Assembly (NCBI RefSeq): GCF_014842025.1
Contig: NZ_JACYUY010000015.1
Span: 1,965-65,964 of the forward strand
DNA: 64,000 nt
Direction: 5' to 3'
DNA from: Massilia sp. CFBP 13721
GTDB taxonomy: Bacteria; Pseudomonadota; Gammaproteobacteria; Burkholderiales; Burkholderiaceae_D
Made by a program: the position numbers and the translations under genes. Below are positions 8,867 through 17,648 of the stretch, one piece after another. How positions within the stretch are numbered: the first letter of the stretch is position 1; each line of letters starts with the position of its first letter. The notes beneath the pieces were generated by a model. The model searched no databases. It was given only the letters and a program-made list of their open reading frames with translations, and was not told where the DNA came from.

Positions 8867-9475
8867 ATGCCGATCTCGCTTGCGCAAGCTGCTCTCAAGT
8901 ACGCCAAGGCATGCGTACCCAACGGACCGAATAACCAGGGTGCGGGTCAGCTCTCTGCAGTGAAGGCGTGGAATCCGCCGCGTGACCCGGCGACGCGCCT
9001 GTCTGCAACGATTGCCGTCAATGCGTTGAAGCTGGTGGCGCCGGCGCGCAATTGCACGATGGCCGATATCGTGGCCTACGGGCGTCAAGTCAGCAGCAAG
9101 AAAGCGGGCAACTGTCTCGAGCAGTGCGCCGCGGCCTGCGTTTACTTGTCCGGCAGCAGCGAATTGCCACAGTTCCGGCTCGTTTGTCTGGAGGCGCCGG
9201 CCGACCATATTTTCCTGGTGCTCGACCAGCTTCCCGACGGACTTGGGTACTTCCCCGACAATTTTGCAAACTGGAACCCGAATGCTGTCGTGATCGACCC
9301 ATGGGTGTCTATTTGTTGCCCAGCCCAGGATTATCCGATGTGGTGGAAAATGAAGCTCGACGTCATGGCGGCTGGTGGCGAGGAGCTCGCCGGTGCAGGC
9401 GGCTGGGCCAAGGCGAACGACGCAGCCTGGAAAACGGCGCCCACGGCACATCGCAAGTTGAGCTATACGGTGTGA
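8867..9475 (+). CDS. Orphan protein with a papain/transglutaminase-like Cys-His-Asp pattern
   Basis: A 202-residue protein with no signal peptide or membrane segment. It contains KAGNCLEQCAAACVYL (Cys83), PADHIFLVLDQ (His114) and NAVVIDPWV (Asp144). The order and spacing Cys...His...Asp, with Cys at a helix start and His and Asp on strands, is that of papain-fold or transglutaminase-like enzymes. Some type III effectors have a similar GNC...DH..V...DPW pattern. The start is well supported: GGAG at 8857-8860 lies 6 bp before ATG 8867. No neighbour suggests a substrate. The enzymatic call is inference from motif pattern; function unknown. Confidence 0.6.
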   Translation: MPISLAQAALKYAKACVPNGPNNQGAGQLSAVKAWNPPRDPATRLSATIAVNALKLVAPARNCTMADIVAYGRQVSSKKAGNCLEQCAAACVYLSGSSELPQFRLVCLEAPADHIFLVLDQLPDGLGYFPDNFANWNPNAVVIDPWVSICCPAQDYPMWWKMKLDVMAAGGEELAGAGGWAKANDAAWKTAPTAHRKLSYTV

Positions 9476-9526
9476 TGCGGCGCCAGTCGGGCAGGGCTGC
9501 GCAAGGGCGGCGTCGTCGCGTAAGAC

Positions 9527-9768
9527 AAGCTCCTACTGTCGATAAAGGACAACGACCGGAGCCGCAACCTGGAAGCGCTGATCGACGCGGCATCTGTTCG
9601 TTCGAGACACTGCCTGCGCTTCTCGCTCAACCTGTGCCCGAAACAGGCCGACGGCGTGCAGGGCGTGTGAACCAGGTGCGGGCTGAGCCGATGACCTTGA
9701 GGTCGGGCGAGGAAACGTACACGCTGCGATTCGACTGCAAGCCTCGCGAGATGCACGCCGTCGGTGCA
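9527..9768 (+). pseudogene. Decayed C-terminal fragment of a U32 peptidase/RlhA-like protein
   Basis: Two frames join into one protein-like stretch. The first reads RHCLRFSLNLCPKQADGVQG and stops; the second continues NQVRAEPMTLRSGEETYTLR and then FDCKPREMHAVG. The junction (around 9664-9668, gtgtg) looks like a 2-bp GT duplication that shifts the frame. The RHCLR...CPK...FDCKxCEM pattern recalls the Fe-S cysteine region of U32 peptidases. Here the last cysteine has become Arg (CKPREM), fitting decay. There is no start or N-terminal part. I cannot run an alignment, so the family call is moderate to low. Confidence 0.4.
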
Positions 9769-9807
9769 TACACCCGCCTGCAGTCAGGAACGCGCGCTTG
9801 AGCGTGC

Positions 9808-9972
9808 AGGTGGCTTCACCTCGTCGGTTTGCGAACAGAGGCGTTTGCGCCGGCCACGCGTTCTACAAACCGTTAATTCGCCGCGACGTTTCAGAGTGTG
9901 GTTGAAAGCGTGGGCGGCATCCTGGAAGCGAGCACGCACGCGCTCAGGTATGGCCGCCCACCTTGCAGGTCT
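9808..9972. repeat. Degenerate copy of the ~180-bp nested inverted-repeat element (copy A)
   Basis: Shares with the better copies at 32796-32978 and 59871-60050 the order: outer arm with AGGTGG, GCGTTTGCGCC, CACGCGTTC, AATTCG, CGACGTTTCAG, GTGTGGTTGAA, GCGTGGGCGGC, and an outer arm ending GCCGCCCACCTT. Several bases have diverged, so the internal and terminal arms pair poorly. It lies in a stretch of fossil DNA (9476-10181) between the Cys-His-Asp protein and a broken monooxygenase gene. Confidence 0.65.
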
Positions 9973-10181
9973 AAACACCTTTGCCTGAAGATCAGCCAAT
10001 GCCCGGTCGAGCGATTCGGGCGCCAGCGACCTGCTTGCCCCTATCCCGCCAGCCTGCTTAGCTTATAACGCCTCAGGAATTACGAACGCAATTCTGGTTG
10101 GTTTCGATTCGACAGCCCCGGTGCTACGCTGGCTTCCAGCTGAGCGGTTCCCCGCGCCAGCGCCCATGCTGGAGAAGCGAA

Positions 10182-11123
10182 TTGAGCAAACAGATCCGCC
10201 TGAACGCGTTCAACATGAACTGCGTCGGCCACATTCATCACGGGTTGTGGAAGCACCCGCGCGACAACTCGGTCGACTATAACAAGCCGGATTACTGGAT
10301 CGAACTGGCGCAGTTGCCCGAGCGCGGCTTGTTCGACAACGTGTTCCTGGCCGATATCGTCGGCGTCTACGACGTCCTGGGCGACGGCATCGACGTCACG
10401 GCGCGCGAGGCGGTACAGCTGCCGGTGAATGAGCCCACCTATGTGATTCCGCTGATGGCGCACGCCACCCGCCACCTGGGTTTCGGCGTCACCTGCAACC
10501 TGACCTACGAATATCCCTACCTGTTCGCGCGCCGCATGGCGACGCTCGACCACCTCACCATGGGGCGGCTGGCCTGGAACATCGTCACCGGTTACCTCGA
10601 CAGCGCCGCGCGCGGCGTCGGCTTGAAGCAGCAGATCGACCATGACGACCGCTACGACCGCGGCGACGATTTCCTGGCCGCCTTCTACAAGCTGCTCGAG
10701 GGCAGCTGGGAAGATGGCGCGGTGCTGGCCGACCGTGTGCGCGCCACCTATGCCGGCCCGGCGCGCATCCACCGGGTGTTCCACGACGGTCCGTACTACA
10801 AGGTCGATGGCGTGTATAACCTGACCGAACCGTCGCCCCAGCGCACCCCTGTACTGTTCCAGGCCGGCGCCTCGCAGCGCGGCAAGCGCTTCGCCGGATC
10901 GCAAGGCGCTGGCGAAGATCGTCGCCAACATCCGCACGCTGGCGGTCGAGGAAGGGCGGCGCTTCGACGACATCAAGATTTTTTCCGGCCTGGCACGGCG
11001 GCGTCGCGTAATCCGGCGATCTTGCGCGAGCGGGTGATTGGCGATTACTACCTCAATGGCGCTGTGGCGCCGGTGCCGATGGCGGCGACGCCGGAGCGGG
11101 CGTCGGCTGCGGAGAGGAACTGA
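10182..11123 (+). pseudogene. Frameshifted, truncated FMN-dependent luciferase-like monooxygenase (NtaA/SnaA family)
   Basis: The first ~240 codons encode a typical flavin monooxygenase of the nitrilotriacetate/pristinamycin class: LNAFNMNCVGHIHHGLWKHP, RMATLDHLTMGRLAWNIVTG, and TPVLFQAGASQRGKRFAG. After FAG the frame is wrong. The expected continuation (RKALAKIVANIRTLAVEEGR...DDIKIFSGLA) is read one base out of phase, and about 10-20 family residues seem deleted at the junction (near 10895-10910). The barrel C-terminus is missing. The likely original start is TTG 10182 with GGAG at 10171-10174. The gene is therefore probably dead. Confidence 0.75.
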
Positions 11124-11140
11124 CGCGGCCTGCCGGGTTG

Positions 11141-11170
11141 AAGCGGCGTCGGTCGATACCGGCGCCGCTT
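11141..11170. other. Strong hairpin after the broken monooxygenase gene
   Basis: Thirteen-base arms (11141-11153 and 11158-11170) pair at 12 of 13 positions around a 4-base CGAT loop. No T-run follows on either strand, so an intrinsic terminator is not fully supported. The surrounding stretch 11124-11567 holds no recognisable gene. Confidence 0.4.
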
Positions 11171-11567
11171 GACGTCGTTCCGGCGCGCGCCATCTTGATT
11201 CCCGGCCGTCGGTACGCAACCAGGCGGCGACCGACATGTGCTGGCGCCGACTGTCAGCCGTTGTCAAAAGTCGGCTGGACGCGATATCCCGCCGCGCCGG
11301 CCCTGGCAACGCCGTACCCGTATTCCATCCAAACCCGGCCAATATCGGTCGCCACCCATAAATGTAACTAACCAACAGAAGCGGCCAGCCAATCCGATTG
11401 ACCAGGCGCTGACGACTCCGGGAAAACCGGCACGACGCCTACTAGGCATGCAGGAAGGAGGAGTCCGGCAAGCCATTCGCTTTGCACCTTGATCTTCAAA
11501 CTGAGCAGGCTTGAATGCCAAAAGGCGCTAAGCTCTACCCTTGAGATCGGGAGGTGGGCAGTACATC

Positions 11568-12773
11568 ATGAAGACGCAATTGCTTGAAGACATAGGACTG
11601 AGCGCGGAATATTCCCTGCCGGCGGCCGCCGCCGGGCATCCGCAAGCCGCAAAGGAGGCGCCAGGCCGCGTAGTCGAATGGGAGGCCGGGCCTGCGGATC
11701 GCCGCGCTGCCGCGGGCGTGTGGAGGCAGAAACCCGCCGGGGAGCCGGCAATCCCTGTGATCGAAGAGGCGAGGGAGCCGGCGCCCCAGGCCTTGCACGA
11801 CACGGTCGAGGACATCACCGCGCCGGAGGCGCGGTTCGTGCTTCCCGTGACCGAACCGGTGCCGAGCGCGCCGCCGCCGGACCCACTGTTCGACTTTACA
11901 CTCCCCTTGCCGGCATCCCCGGCGCAGTCCCAGCGCGAGCCGGCCCTGCGCATGGCGGAACAGGACAGGCCTGCCGGGAATCCGGCGTCAGGCGCGGCGT
12001 TGCCCCAAGACCCGGTGTTCGACTTCACGCCGCCCGCAACGCCACCGCAGGCCGCCGCCCCATTCATGCCTGTTCGGAGCGAGCCCACGCGGTCCCTGCG
12101 GCGTTATTTCCTGTGGGGCGCGTGCGTGCTGGCCGGCGGGCTGCTGATCCAGGGCGGCCGCTGGTTGTACCAGGAACGCAGCGATACAGGATCGCTCGCG
12201 CTCGTCGCTGGCCAGGCCAAGGAAATGGCGCGGGCCGACGGGGCGATCGCGCCAAAGGAGGTCACGCCGGCACCCGCCGCTGGCGCGCGCGTGCAGCCCA
12301 TCGCCGCCGCAAGCACGCCTGTGCCGGCCGTGCCGCCGCTGGTGATGTTGAAGCCCGAGGAATACACGGCGACCAAGGCCGACCCGGCATCGCCACCAGT
12401 GAAGCGCGAGGCAGCGCTTCCGGCGCGGCCGAAGCCGCCGCAGGACGCGAAATCACGGTCGGCTCCCCCGGCATCGAAGCCGTCGTCGAAGCCGTCGTCA
12501 AAGCCGTCGTCGAAGCCGTCACCGAAGCCCTCGAGCCGAAAGGCGCAGGCGCCGTCCGCGGCTGCTACCGTGCCGGCAAAGGAACGGCGCAAGCGCGAGC
12601 CGGTCCGGCCGCCCGCACGCGCATCCGCCGTTGCCGCAAAAAAGCCCGCACGGCCGGCTGCCACGACGGCAGCGACCTTGAAGGCATGCAGGGAGCGGGG
12701 CTATGGGCCGGCGCAATGCGCCAAGCGCGGGTGCAGTGTGACCCAGCATGGGTTCTCTTGCCGCGCGCGCTGA
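11568..12773 (+). CDS. Single-pass membrane protein with Pro/Ala/Lys-rich linker and C-terminal Cys motif, unknown function
   Basis: A 401-residue protein. Residues 1-180 are acidic, Pro/Ala-rich and probably disordered, with two similar DPLFDFTLP/DPVFDFTPP motifs. One transmembrane helix lies near 187-207 (YFLWGACVLAGGLLIQGG), preceded by basic residues. A long Pro/Ala/Lys linker with tandem SSKP repeats (near 303-322) then leads to a C-terminal segment with four cysteines (LKACRERGYGPAQCAKRGCS ... FSC). The layout suggests a type II protein with its basic tail outside, perhaps touching peptidoglycan or another envelope polymer. The start at 11568 has GGGAGGTG about 11 bp upstream. I recognise no family. 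Confidence 0.6.
   Translation: MKTQLLEDIGLSAEYSLPAAAAGHPQAAKEAPGRVVEWEAGPADRRAAAGVWRQKPAGEPAIPVIEEAREPAPQALHDTVEDITAPEARFVLPVTEPVPSAPPPDPLFDFTLPLPASPAQSQREPALRMAEQDRPAGNPASGAALPQDPVFDFTPPATPPQAAAPFMPVRSEPTRSLRRYFLWGACVLAGGLLIQGGRWLYQERSDTGSLALVAGQAKEMARADGAIAPKEVTPAPAAGARVQPIAAASTPVPAVPPLVMLKPEEYTATKADPASPPVKREAALPARPKPPQDAKSRSAPPASKPSSKPSSKPSSKPSPKPSSRKAQAPSAAATVPAKERRKREPVRPPARASAVAAKKPARPAATTAATLKACRERGYGPAQCAKRGCSVTQHGFSCRAR
12474..12531 (+). repeat. In-frame 12-bp tandem repeat encoding SSKP units
   Basis: Four to five imperfect 12-bp units (TCGAAGCCGTCG type) give the SKPSSKPSSKPSSKPSPKPS linker of the membrane protein gene. The repeat keeps the reading frame at any copy number, so the linker length could vary between strains. 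Confidence 0.8.
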
Positions 12774-12827
12774 CATTGCCGGCCACGACGCGGCGCGGGA
12801 CGCCGATGCGCAGGCCGTGCGAGCGGT

Positions 12828-13904
12828 TCAGCCTGCCGCGCTCGCGCCATCCCGCGTAAGGCGCTCGACCTCGAACGCCGTGCCGACCAGCGAACCCACT
12901 TGCCGCAACTGCCCGACTAGTTCGGCATCCATCGGAATCCCCCGCACCAGCCGCTCTTCCTCGCACCGCGCCTGGCGTTGCCCCGGATAGCGCGCCTCCA
13001 CACCGGAAACAGCGAGGTAGTGGGCGGTCCACGCGGTGATGTGACGATCGAACGCTTCCCGGCCGCACACATGGTCCGGATTGATCACGAACAGGAAGGC
13101 GCTGGCGGTCGCCACGCCGCCCGGCATCGCGCCGGCGGCGCCCGGCCCCTCGTAGTCCATGCCGCTCAGGCTGCCGGCGAGTCCTTCCACCAGCATCGCC
13201 AGGCCGACGCCCTTGTGGCCGCTCATCGGCAACATCGAACCCGCCAGTGCGGCAAGCGGATCGGTCGTCGGTTGTCCTGAAGGGTCGATTGCCCAGCCTG
13301 CGGGAATCGCCGCCGCTTTTTGCCGCACCGCGGCCAGAACGTTCCCCCGCGCCACCTTGCTCGACGCCATATCGAACACCAGCGGTACCCCGCCCGGCAC
13401 CGGGAAGGCATAGGCGATCGGGTTGTTGCCGATAGCCCGGGCGGTCGCACCCGGCAAGGCCATGATAGGCGGCGTGCGCTGGCAAATGAAGGCGATCAGG
13501 CCTCGCTCGGCCGCCTGCAGGGCGTACAGGCCGAGTGCGCCCATGTGCCCCGAATTACTCACCGTGCCCGCCACGATGGCCGTCTCCTGCGCCTGGTCGA
13601 TGGCGGCACGCATCGCGGTACTGGCGCTCAGCTGGCCGAGCGCGCCGTCGCCGTCGCAGTGCAGGAAGCCGTGATTACCCGAGGTGCGCGGCCTGGCTTG
13701 CGCCCGGGTCAGTCCCGCGCGCAGCTGGTCGACATAGGCCGGGACGCGCGCCACGCCGTGCGTGTCGATGCCGCGCAAGCTGGTGCGCACGATCACCTGG
13801 GCAGCGGCAGCGGCATCGTCCGGTGCCACGCCGCACCCGGCGAATGCATCAGTGATCCATACGGAGAGGGCATTGCTGCAGTAACGGGAGGTTTCCTGGT
13901 CCAT
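12828..13904 (-). CDS. Malate/L-lactate/ureidoglycolate dehydrogenase family oxidoreductase (Ldh2-type)
   Basis: A 358-residue NAD(P)-dependent dehydrogenase of the Ldh2/MDG family, which reduces 2-oxoacids (or delta1-piperideine-2-carboxylate in some members). Visible hallmarks are SLRGIDTHGVARVPAY near the N-terminus, GTVSNSGHMGALGLYA, GNNPIAYAFP, FDMASSKVARGN and MSGHKGVGLAMLVE. The start at 13904 (MDQETSRYC) is where family similarity begins; a longer frame upstream adds unlikely sequence. It is convergent with the SSKP-repeat membrane protein gene, about 54 bp apart. The substrate cannot be read from the sequence. Confidence 0.82.
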   Translation of the reverse strand: MDQETSRYCSNALSVWITDAFAGCGVAPDDAAAAAQVIVRTSLRGIDTHGVARVPAYVDQLRAGLTRAQARPRTSGNHGFLHCDGDGALGQLSASTAMRAAIDQAQETAIVAGTVSNSGHMGALGLYALQAAERGLIAFICQRTPPIMALPGATARAIGNNPIAYAFPVPGGVPLVFDMASSKVARGNVLAAVRQKAAAIPAGWAIDPSGQPTTDPLAALAGSMLPMSGHKGVGLAMLVEGLAGSLSGMDYEGPGAAGAMPGGVATASAFLFVINPDHVCGREAFDRHITAWTAHYLAVSGVEARYPGQRQARCEEERLVRGIPMDAELVGQLRQVGSLVGTAFEVERLTRDGASAAG

Positions 13905-14303
13905 GGCGTTTTGTCGATGTCGGTGGGGAAGTGGCAAGCTCGCCAGTCTAGCAGGATGCCATGCACCGCTGCTGCTGCCTGGGAAGTGCAAGCGCGCCGT
14001 TCCGGCATCGTGGCCCACAAAGCCAAGCCGTCGGAACGTGATTGGATTTACGCTCCAGTCCATATGACCCGTGTTGGCGACGGCGGCTACATCCAGTACC
14101 GCTCGGAATGTCCGAACACCGCCGAAGTTTCATCATTGTCGGCGGGCTGCATCTTCCGGACCTGAAAGTGGCAGCCGTGTTGAACCTGAAGCGGGCTGTA
14201 CGCCGCGTTTCGATATGCGCGCCACGTACCGCGTGGACTCAAGAGTCCCCCCGACGATCGCCTCGTTTCGAGCATCGTGTCCAAGGCGTTTTCCGGGACA
14301 AAC
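13905..14303. other. Intergenic stretch without a recognisable gene
   Basis: No convincing reading frame with codon bias or a ribosome-binding site was found on either strand. Only small inverted repeats are visible, for example GGACTC-AA-GAGTCC near 14235. It probably holds the promoter of the dehydrogenase gene. Confidence 0.5.
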
Positions 14304-14335
14304 AAAAAGGCCACTCCGGCGAATCTGGAGTGGCC
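14304..14335 (-). terminator. Intrinsic terminator of the TonB-dependent receptor gene
   Basis: GGCCACTCC (14309-14317) pairs perfectly with GGAGTGGCC (14327-14335) around a 9-base loop. On the minus strand it is followed by TTTTTGTTTG. It lies about 65 bp past the receptor stop, as expected for a Rho-independent terminator. Confidence 0.85.
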
Positions 14336-14400
14336 TCTTAACCTTAACTGAGCAGCATTCCCTGCTTCAAGGATTTCTCATTGCGAATGCAGACCAGCCA

Positions 14401-17310
14401 TCAGAACTTGTAGCGCGCCCCCACCAGGAACTCGCGCCCGGTCACGTGATTCACCAGCACACTGTTGCGTGCCCGGCTCACGAACTGGTCATTCTCTTCA
14501 TTGGTCAGGTTGACCCCCTCGAACGTGAACTCGAGGTTGTCGTTCCACTTGTACGACACCGACAAGTCGACGTTGAAGGTTTCGTTCTTGCCCTGCACGT
14601 CGTTGTTGTTCTGTGCCGGCACGATCTGCAGGTAGCCCGAGCGCTTGGCGCCGGTGAGGCGGGCGCTGAACTTGCCGTCGTCGTAGTAGAAGGTGGTGTT
14701 CCACGATTTCGGCGACAGGTTCACCAGATCGTCGGTCACGGTGCCGCTGTTGGCCGCGGTGCCCGAGATCAGGTAGTTGATCTTCGAGCTGACCTTGGTG
14801 TAGTTGGCGATCAGGCCGAAGTTGCGGCCCCAGGCCGGCAGGAAGGTGAAGGGCTGCTGGTAGTTCAGCTCGTAGCCGCGCAGCTTGCCGCCCGGCGTGT
14901 TGGCGAACGAAGTGACGTCGAACACTTCGGTGCCGTTGAAGCTGGCCGGCAGCAGCGTCGTCGGCAGGCCGGTCTGGTTGAACGGCAGCGACTGGCGGAT
15001 GGCCTGGATGTAGCTGTCGATGTTCTTCTGGAACAGGCCGAGGCCGAAGAAGGCCTTGTTCTTGAAGTAGTACTCGAACGAGGCGTCCATCGTCTTGGCG
15101 CGGAACGGCGCCAGGGTCGGGTTGCCGGAGTTGATCGACAGCGAGCCGGAGGTGGCGACCGTACCGCCCGGGTTCAGGTTGCCCAGCGGCGGACGCGACA
15201 TGACCTTGGCGCCGGCCAGGCGCACCAGGAAGTCAGGCGTGACATTGGCGGTCACGTTAAACGAGGGCAGGAAGTCGTTGTAGGCGTTGGTCGCGGTGAC
15301 GGGGGTGCCGCCGCCGGTGGCTAGGTAGCCCTGCGCGGTCAGTTTGGTCTTGACGTAGCGGCCGCCGATGTTGCCGCGCAGTGGCAGGCCGTACACTTCG
15401 CTGTCGAAGTCGGCCTGCAGGAACACGCCCTTGTCTTCTTCCTTGATGTCGCGGTTGTTGCCGCGCGCATTGCCGTTGGTGGTCGAGGTCAGCGTGAAGT
15501 CGCCGGGGCCGCCGGCCGGGCCGCTCTTCAGGCAGTTGCAGTAGGCGTCGTACAGTTTGGTGATGGCCTGCACGTCCGGGATCAGCCAGCTGGTGGCGCT
15601 GCCGGCGGGCAGGTCGAGGCCATCGCCGAAGCCGGACAGCACGCGCGTGATGCTGGAGAGGCTGGTGCCGGCCGGCAGGCTGTAGATCGCTTCGCCCGAA
15701 GCGTTCGGACGGCGCGATTCGTAGGTCTTGAACTTGTAGGTCTTCAGGTCGGCGCCACCCTTGAAGGTCCAGGTGTCGGTGGCGCGCCAGGCCAGGTCGA
15801 GGTGGGCGACGTCGTTCTGGTTGACCGAGCCTTGCGGACGGATGCGGATCTCGCTCGGGGTGGCGGTGGTGACGCTGGCGGCGCCGGCCGGCACGCCGAA
15901 AATCCCGAGCGCGCCGCCGCTGGCCGGGTCGAACGGATAGGAAATCAGCGGCAGGCGGTCGCCGTTGCGGAAGTCGATCGTGTAGCCGTTGACGTTCGGC
16001 GCGTCCAGCGTCACCGTGGTCTGGGATGGGTTCTTGAAGTCCGACTTGGCGCGCCCGATGCGGGCGTTCATCTCGAGCGTGTCGCTGATGCGGTGGGCCA
16101 CCGTCAGGGTCGGCTGGGTGAACTTGGTCGACAGGTCGTCGAAACGCGTCTCGGAGCGGATGTCGACGCCGTTGAAGACGCCGTATTGCAGGCGGCCCTG
16201 GGCGTCGTACTCGGCCTGCACCACCGAGGTCTGCGGCTTGCCGCCCTGCGAGGCGGAGCGGCTGAACGAGATCGCTTCCAGGTAGCTTTCCTCGCGCGTG
16301 GCCGACAGGTCGGCGTACAGCATGTCGAGCGAGATGCGCGTGCCCTTCATTGGCTTCCACTCGAACGAGGCGGTCAGGCCGACGCGGTCCTGGTCGTGCG
16401 TCAGGCGGCCGTAGCGCGGCAGGCGCGGGTGGAAGTTGGTGGCGCTCGAGGCGGTGTTGTAGGCGGCGGTCGCGGCGGCGCTGGCCGGCAGGCGCGTGGC
16501 GGTCGGGAAGCCGGCGACCGGCGTGGCGCAGTTGGCGGAGGTGACGCTGCCGCCGAGCGGGGCACACCAGCCGCCCGAGGACGGGCCGTTATCCCAGCGC
16601 ACGGTCGAGAAGCCTTCCTCGTACACGTTACGCTTCGAGAAGGCGCCCGAGATCAGGAAGCCCATCGTGTTGTTGTTGAAGGTATTCGACAACATGAAGG
16701 CGGTACGCGGATCGGTATTTTTCGAGATGTCGTTGTAGCGCGCCTTGGCCATCACCGTGGCGTTGAAGCCGCGCTTGGGGGTGTCGAACGGGCGCATGGT
16801 CTGCAGGTCGACGGTGGCGCCGAGCGAGCCTTCCTCGATCTCGGCCGAGGAACTCTTGCGCACCGTGAGGGAGCTGAACAGTTCGGAAGCGAAGACGTTG
16901 AAGTCGAAGCCGCGGCCGCGGTTGTTGCCGCCCGAGCTGTCGGTGCCGCCGGTGGTGGCCAGGCCCTCGATGCCGTTGATGCGCACGCGCGTAAAATCGG
17001 AGCCGAGACCGCGCACGGTGATGCTGCGTCCTTCGCCGGCGTCGCGGTCGATCGCCACGCCAGGCACCCGCTGCAGCGATTCGGCCAGGTTCGTATCGGG
17101 GAACTTGCCGATGTCCTCGGCCTTGACCACGTCGACGATGCTGTTTTCCGTCCGCTTCGCGCTCAGCGCACTCTCGAGCGAGGCGCGCAGGCCGGTCACG
17201 ACCACGGTCTGGGGAACTTCGGTCGTTTCCTGCGCGTGGGCCGGGGCGCCGATGGCCAGCAAGGCCGAGGCGAGGATGGTGAGCTTGAGCGGAAGCGTAT
17301 GGCGGTGCAT
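14401..17310 (-). CDS. TonB-dependent outer-membrane receptor
   Basis: A 969-residue outer-membrane receptor with a signal peptide cleaved after APAHA. A TonB-box-like segment (PQTVVVTG), a plug domain (residues ~45-160; FPDTNLAESLQRVPGVAIDR, TVRGLGSDFTRVRINGIEG) and a large beta-barrel follow, ending in ...GREFLVGARYKF with the C-terminal aromatic typical of barrel proteins. This receptor class (often annotated as a carbohydrate-type TonB receptor) takes up sugars or siderophores using TonB energy. A TonB-box and plug with RGLGxxFTRVxxNG are common in oligosaccharide-uptake receptors, but the ligand is not determined. AGGAG precedes the ATG by 7 bp. It stands alone, about 28 kb from the pectin genes. 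Confidence 0.9.
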   Translation of the reverse strand: MHRHTLPLKLTILASALLAIGAPAHAQETTEVPQTVVVTGLRASLESALSAKRTENSIVDVVKAEDIGKFPDTNLAESLQRVPGVAIDRDAGEGRSITVRGLGSDFTRVRINGIEGLATTGGTDSSGGNNRGRGFDFNVFASELFSSLTVRKSSSAEIEEGSLGATVDLQTMRPFDTPKRGFNATVMAKARYNDISKNTDPRTAFMLSNTFNNNTMGFLISGAFSKRNVYEEGFSTVRWDNGPSSGGWCAPLGGSVTSANCATPVAGFPTATRLPASAAATAAYNTASSATNFHPRLPRYGRLTHDQDRVGLTASFEWKPMKGTRISLDMLYADLSATREESYLEAISFSRSASQGGKPQTSVVQAEYDAQGRLQYGVFNGVDIRSETRFDDLSTKFTQPTLTVAHRISDTLEMNARIGRAKSDFKNPSQTTVTLDAPNVNGYTIDFRNGDRLPLISYPFDPASGGALGIFGVPAGAASVTTATPSEIRIRPQGSVNQNDVAHLDLAWRATDTWTFKGGADLKTYKFKTYESRRPNASGEAIYSLPAGTSLSSITRVLSGFGDGLDLPAGSATSWLIPDVQAITKLYDAYCNCLKSGPAGGPGDFTLTSTTNGNARGNNRDIKEEDKGVFLQADFDSEVYGLPLRGNIGGRYVKTKLTAQGYLATGGGTPVTATNAYNDFLPSFNVTANVTPDFLVRLAGAKVMSRPPLGNLNPGGTVATSGSLSINSGNPTLAPFRAKTMDASFEYYFKNKAFFGLGLFQKNIDSYIQAIRQSLPFNQTGLPTTLLPASFNGTEVFDVTSFANTPGGKLRGYELNYQQPFTFLPAWGRNFGLIANYTKVSSKINYLISGTAANSGTVTDDLVNLSPKSWNTTFYYDDGKFSARLTGAKRSGYLQIVPAQNNNDVQGKNETFNVDLSVSYKWNDNLEFTFEGVNLTNEENDQFVSRARNSVLVNHVTGREFLVGARYKF

Positions 17311-17384
17311 GCGGAGTCTCCTGATGTTTTACGTTGTTGTAGGTACAGCAATGTAAGGAAGGTAACTCTTTCCCGCTGACACTA

Positions 17385-17435
17385 CCAGAGCTAACTCTGG
17401 TCGGGCCACTTTACTGTTGTATTCAGGCCACTTTA
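17385..17435. promoter_or_regulatory. Inverted and direct repeats upstream of the TonB receptor and polB
   Basis: CCAGAG-CTAA-CTCTGG (17385-17400) is an inverted repeat. A few bases further, GGCCACTTTA occurs twice (17404-17413 and 17426-17435), spaced 22 bp from start to start, about two helical turns. The block lies in the 338-bp divergent region between the receptor (start 17310) and DNA polymerase II (start 17649). It is a good candidate for a regulator-binding region, but the regulator is unknown. A TATACT box for polB is at 17589-17594. Confidence 0.45.
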
Positions 17436-17648
17436 ACCCGTTGGTTTGATCGGTCTGACCTGTGCCCGCGTCAGAAGCCGAACGAAACTTTACGGTCATC
17501 CTCCAGGCAATAGCCGGGCACGCTTAGCTGTGCCGACTGTCGCTGCGGTATGACGAACCGCTTTGCCAGGGCGTTCCAGGGGATTTGATATACTGCCGCC
17601 TTTGGCCCGGTGAATCGCATCGTATTGCATCGCATCCCATGACTACCC

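Noticed and set aside
11124..11567. A possible extra gene between the broken monooxygenase and the SSKP protein
   Set aside because: Only short frames without a ribosome-binding site; no protein-like conservation pattern.
12474..12531. The 12-bp tandem repeat as a CRISPR-like or intergenic repeat
   Set aside because: It is in frame within a gene and encodes the SSKP linker.
15802..17379. A 525-codon open frame on the plus strand opposite the TonB receptor
   Set aside because: A shadow of the receptor gene; its Val/Asp/Gly-rich composition lacks domain features.
17580..17648. A LexA box just upstream of polB
   Set aside because: GATATACTGCCG has a CTG-like half but no CTGT-N8-ACAG pair; only the orphan site at 20633-20652 qualifies.
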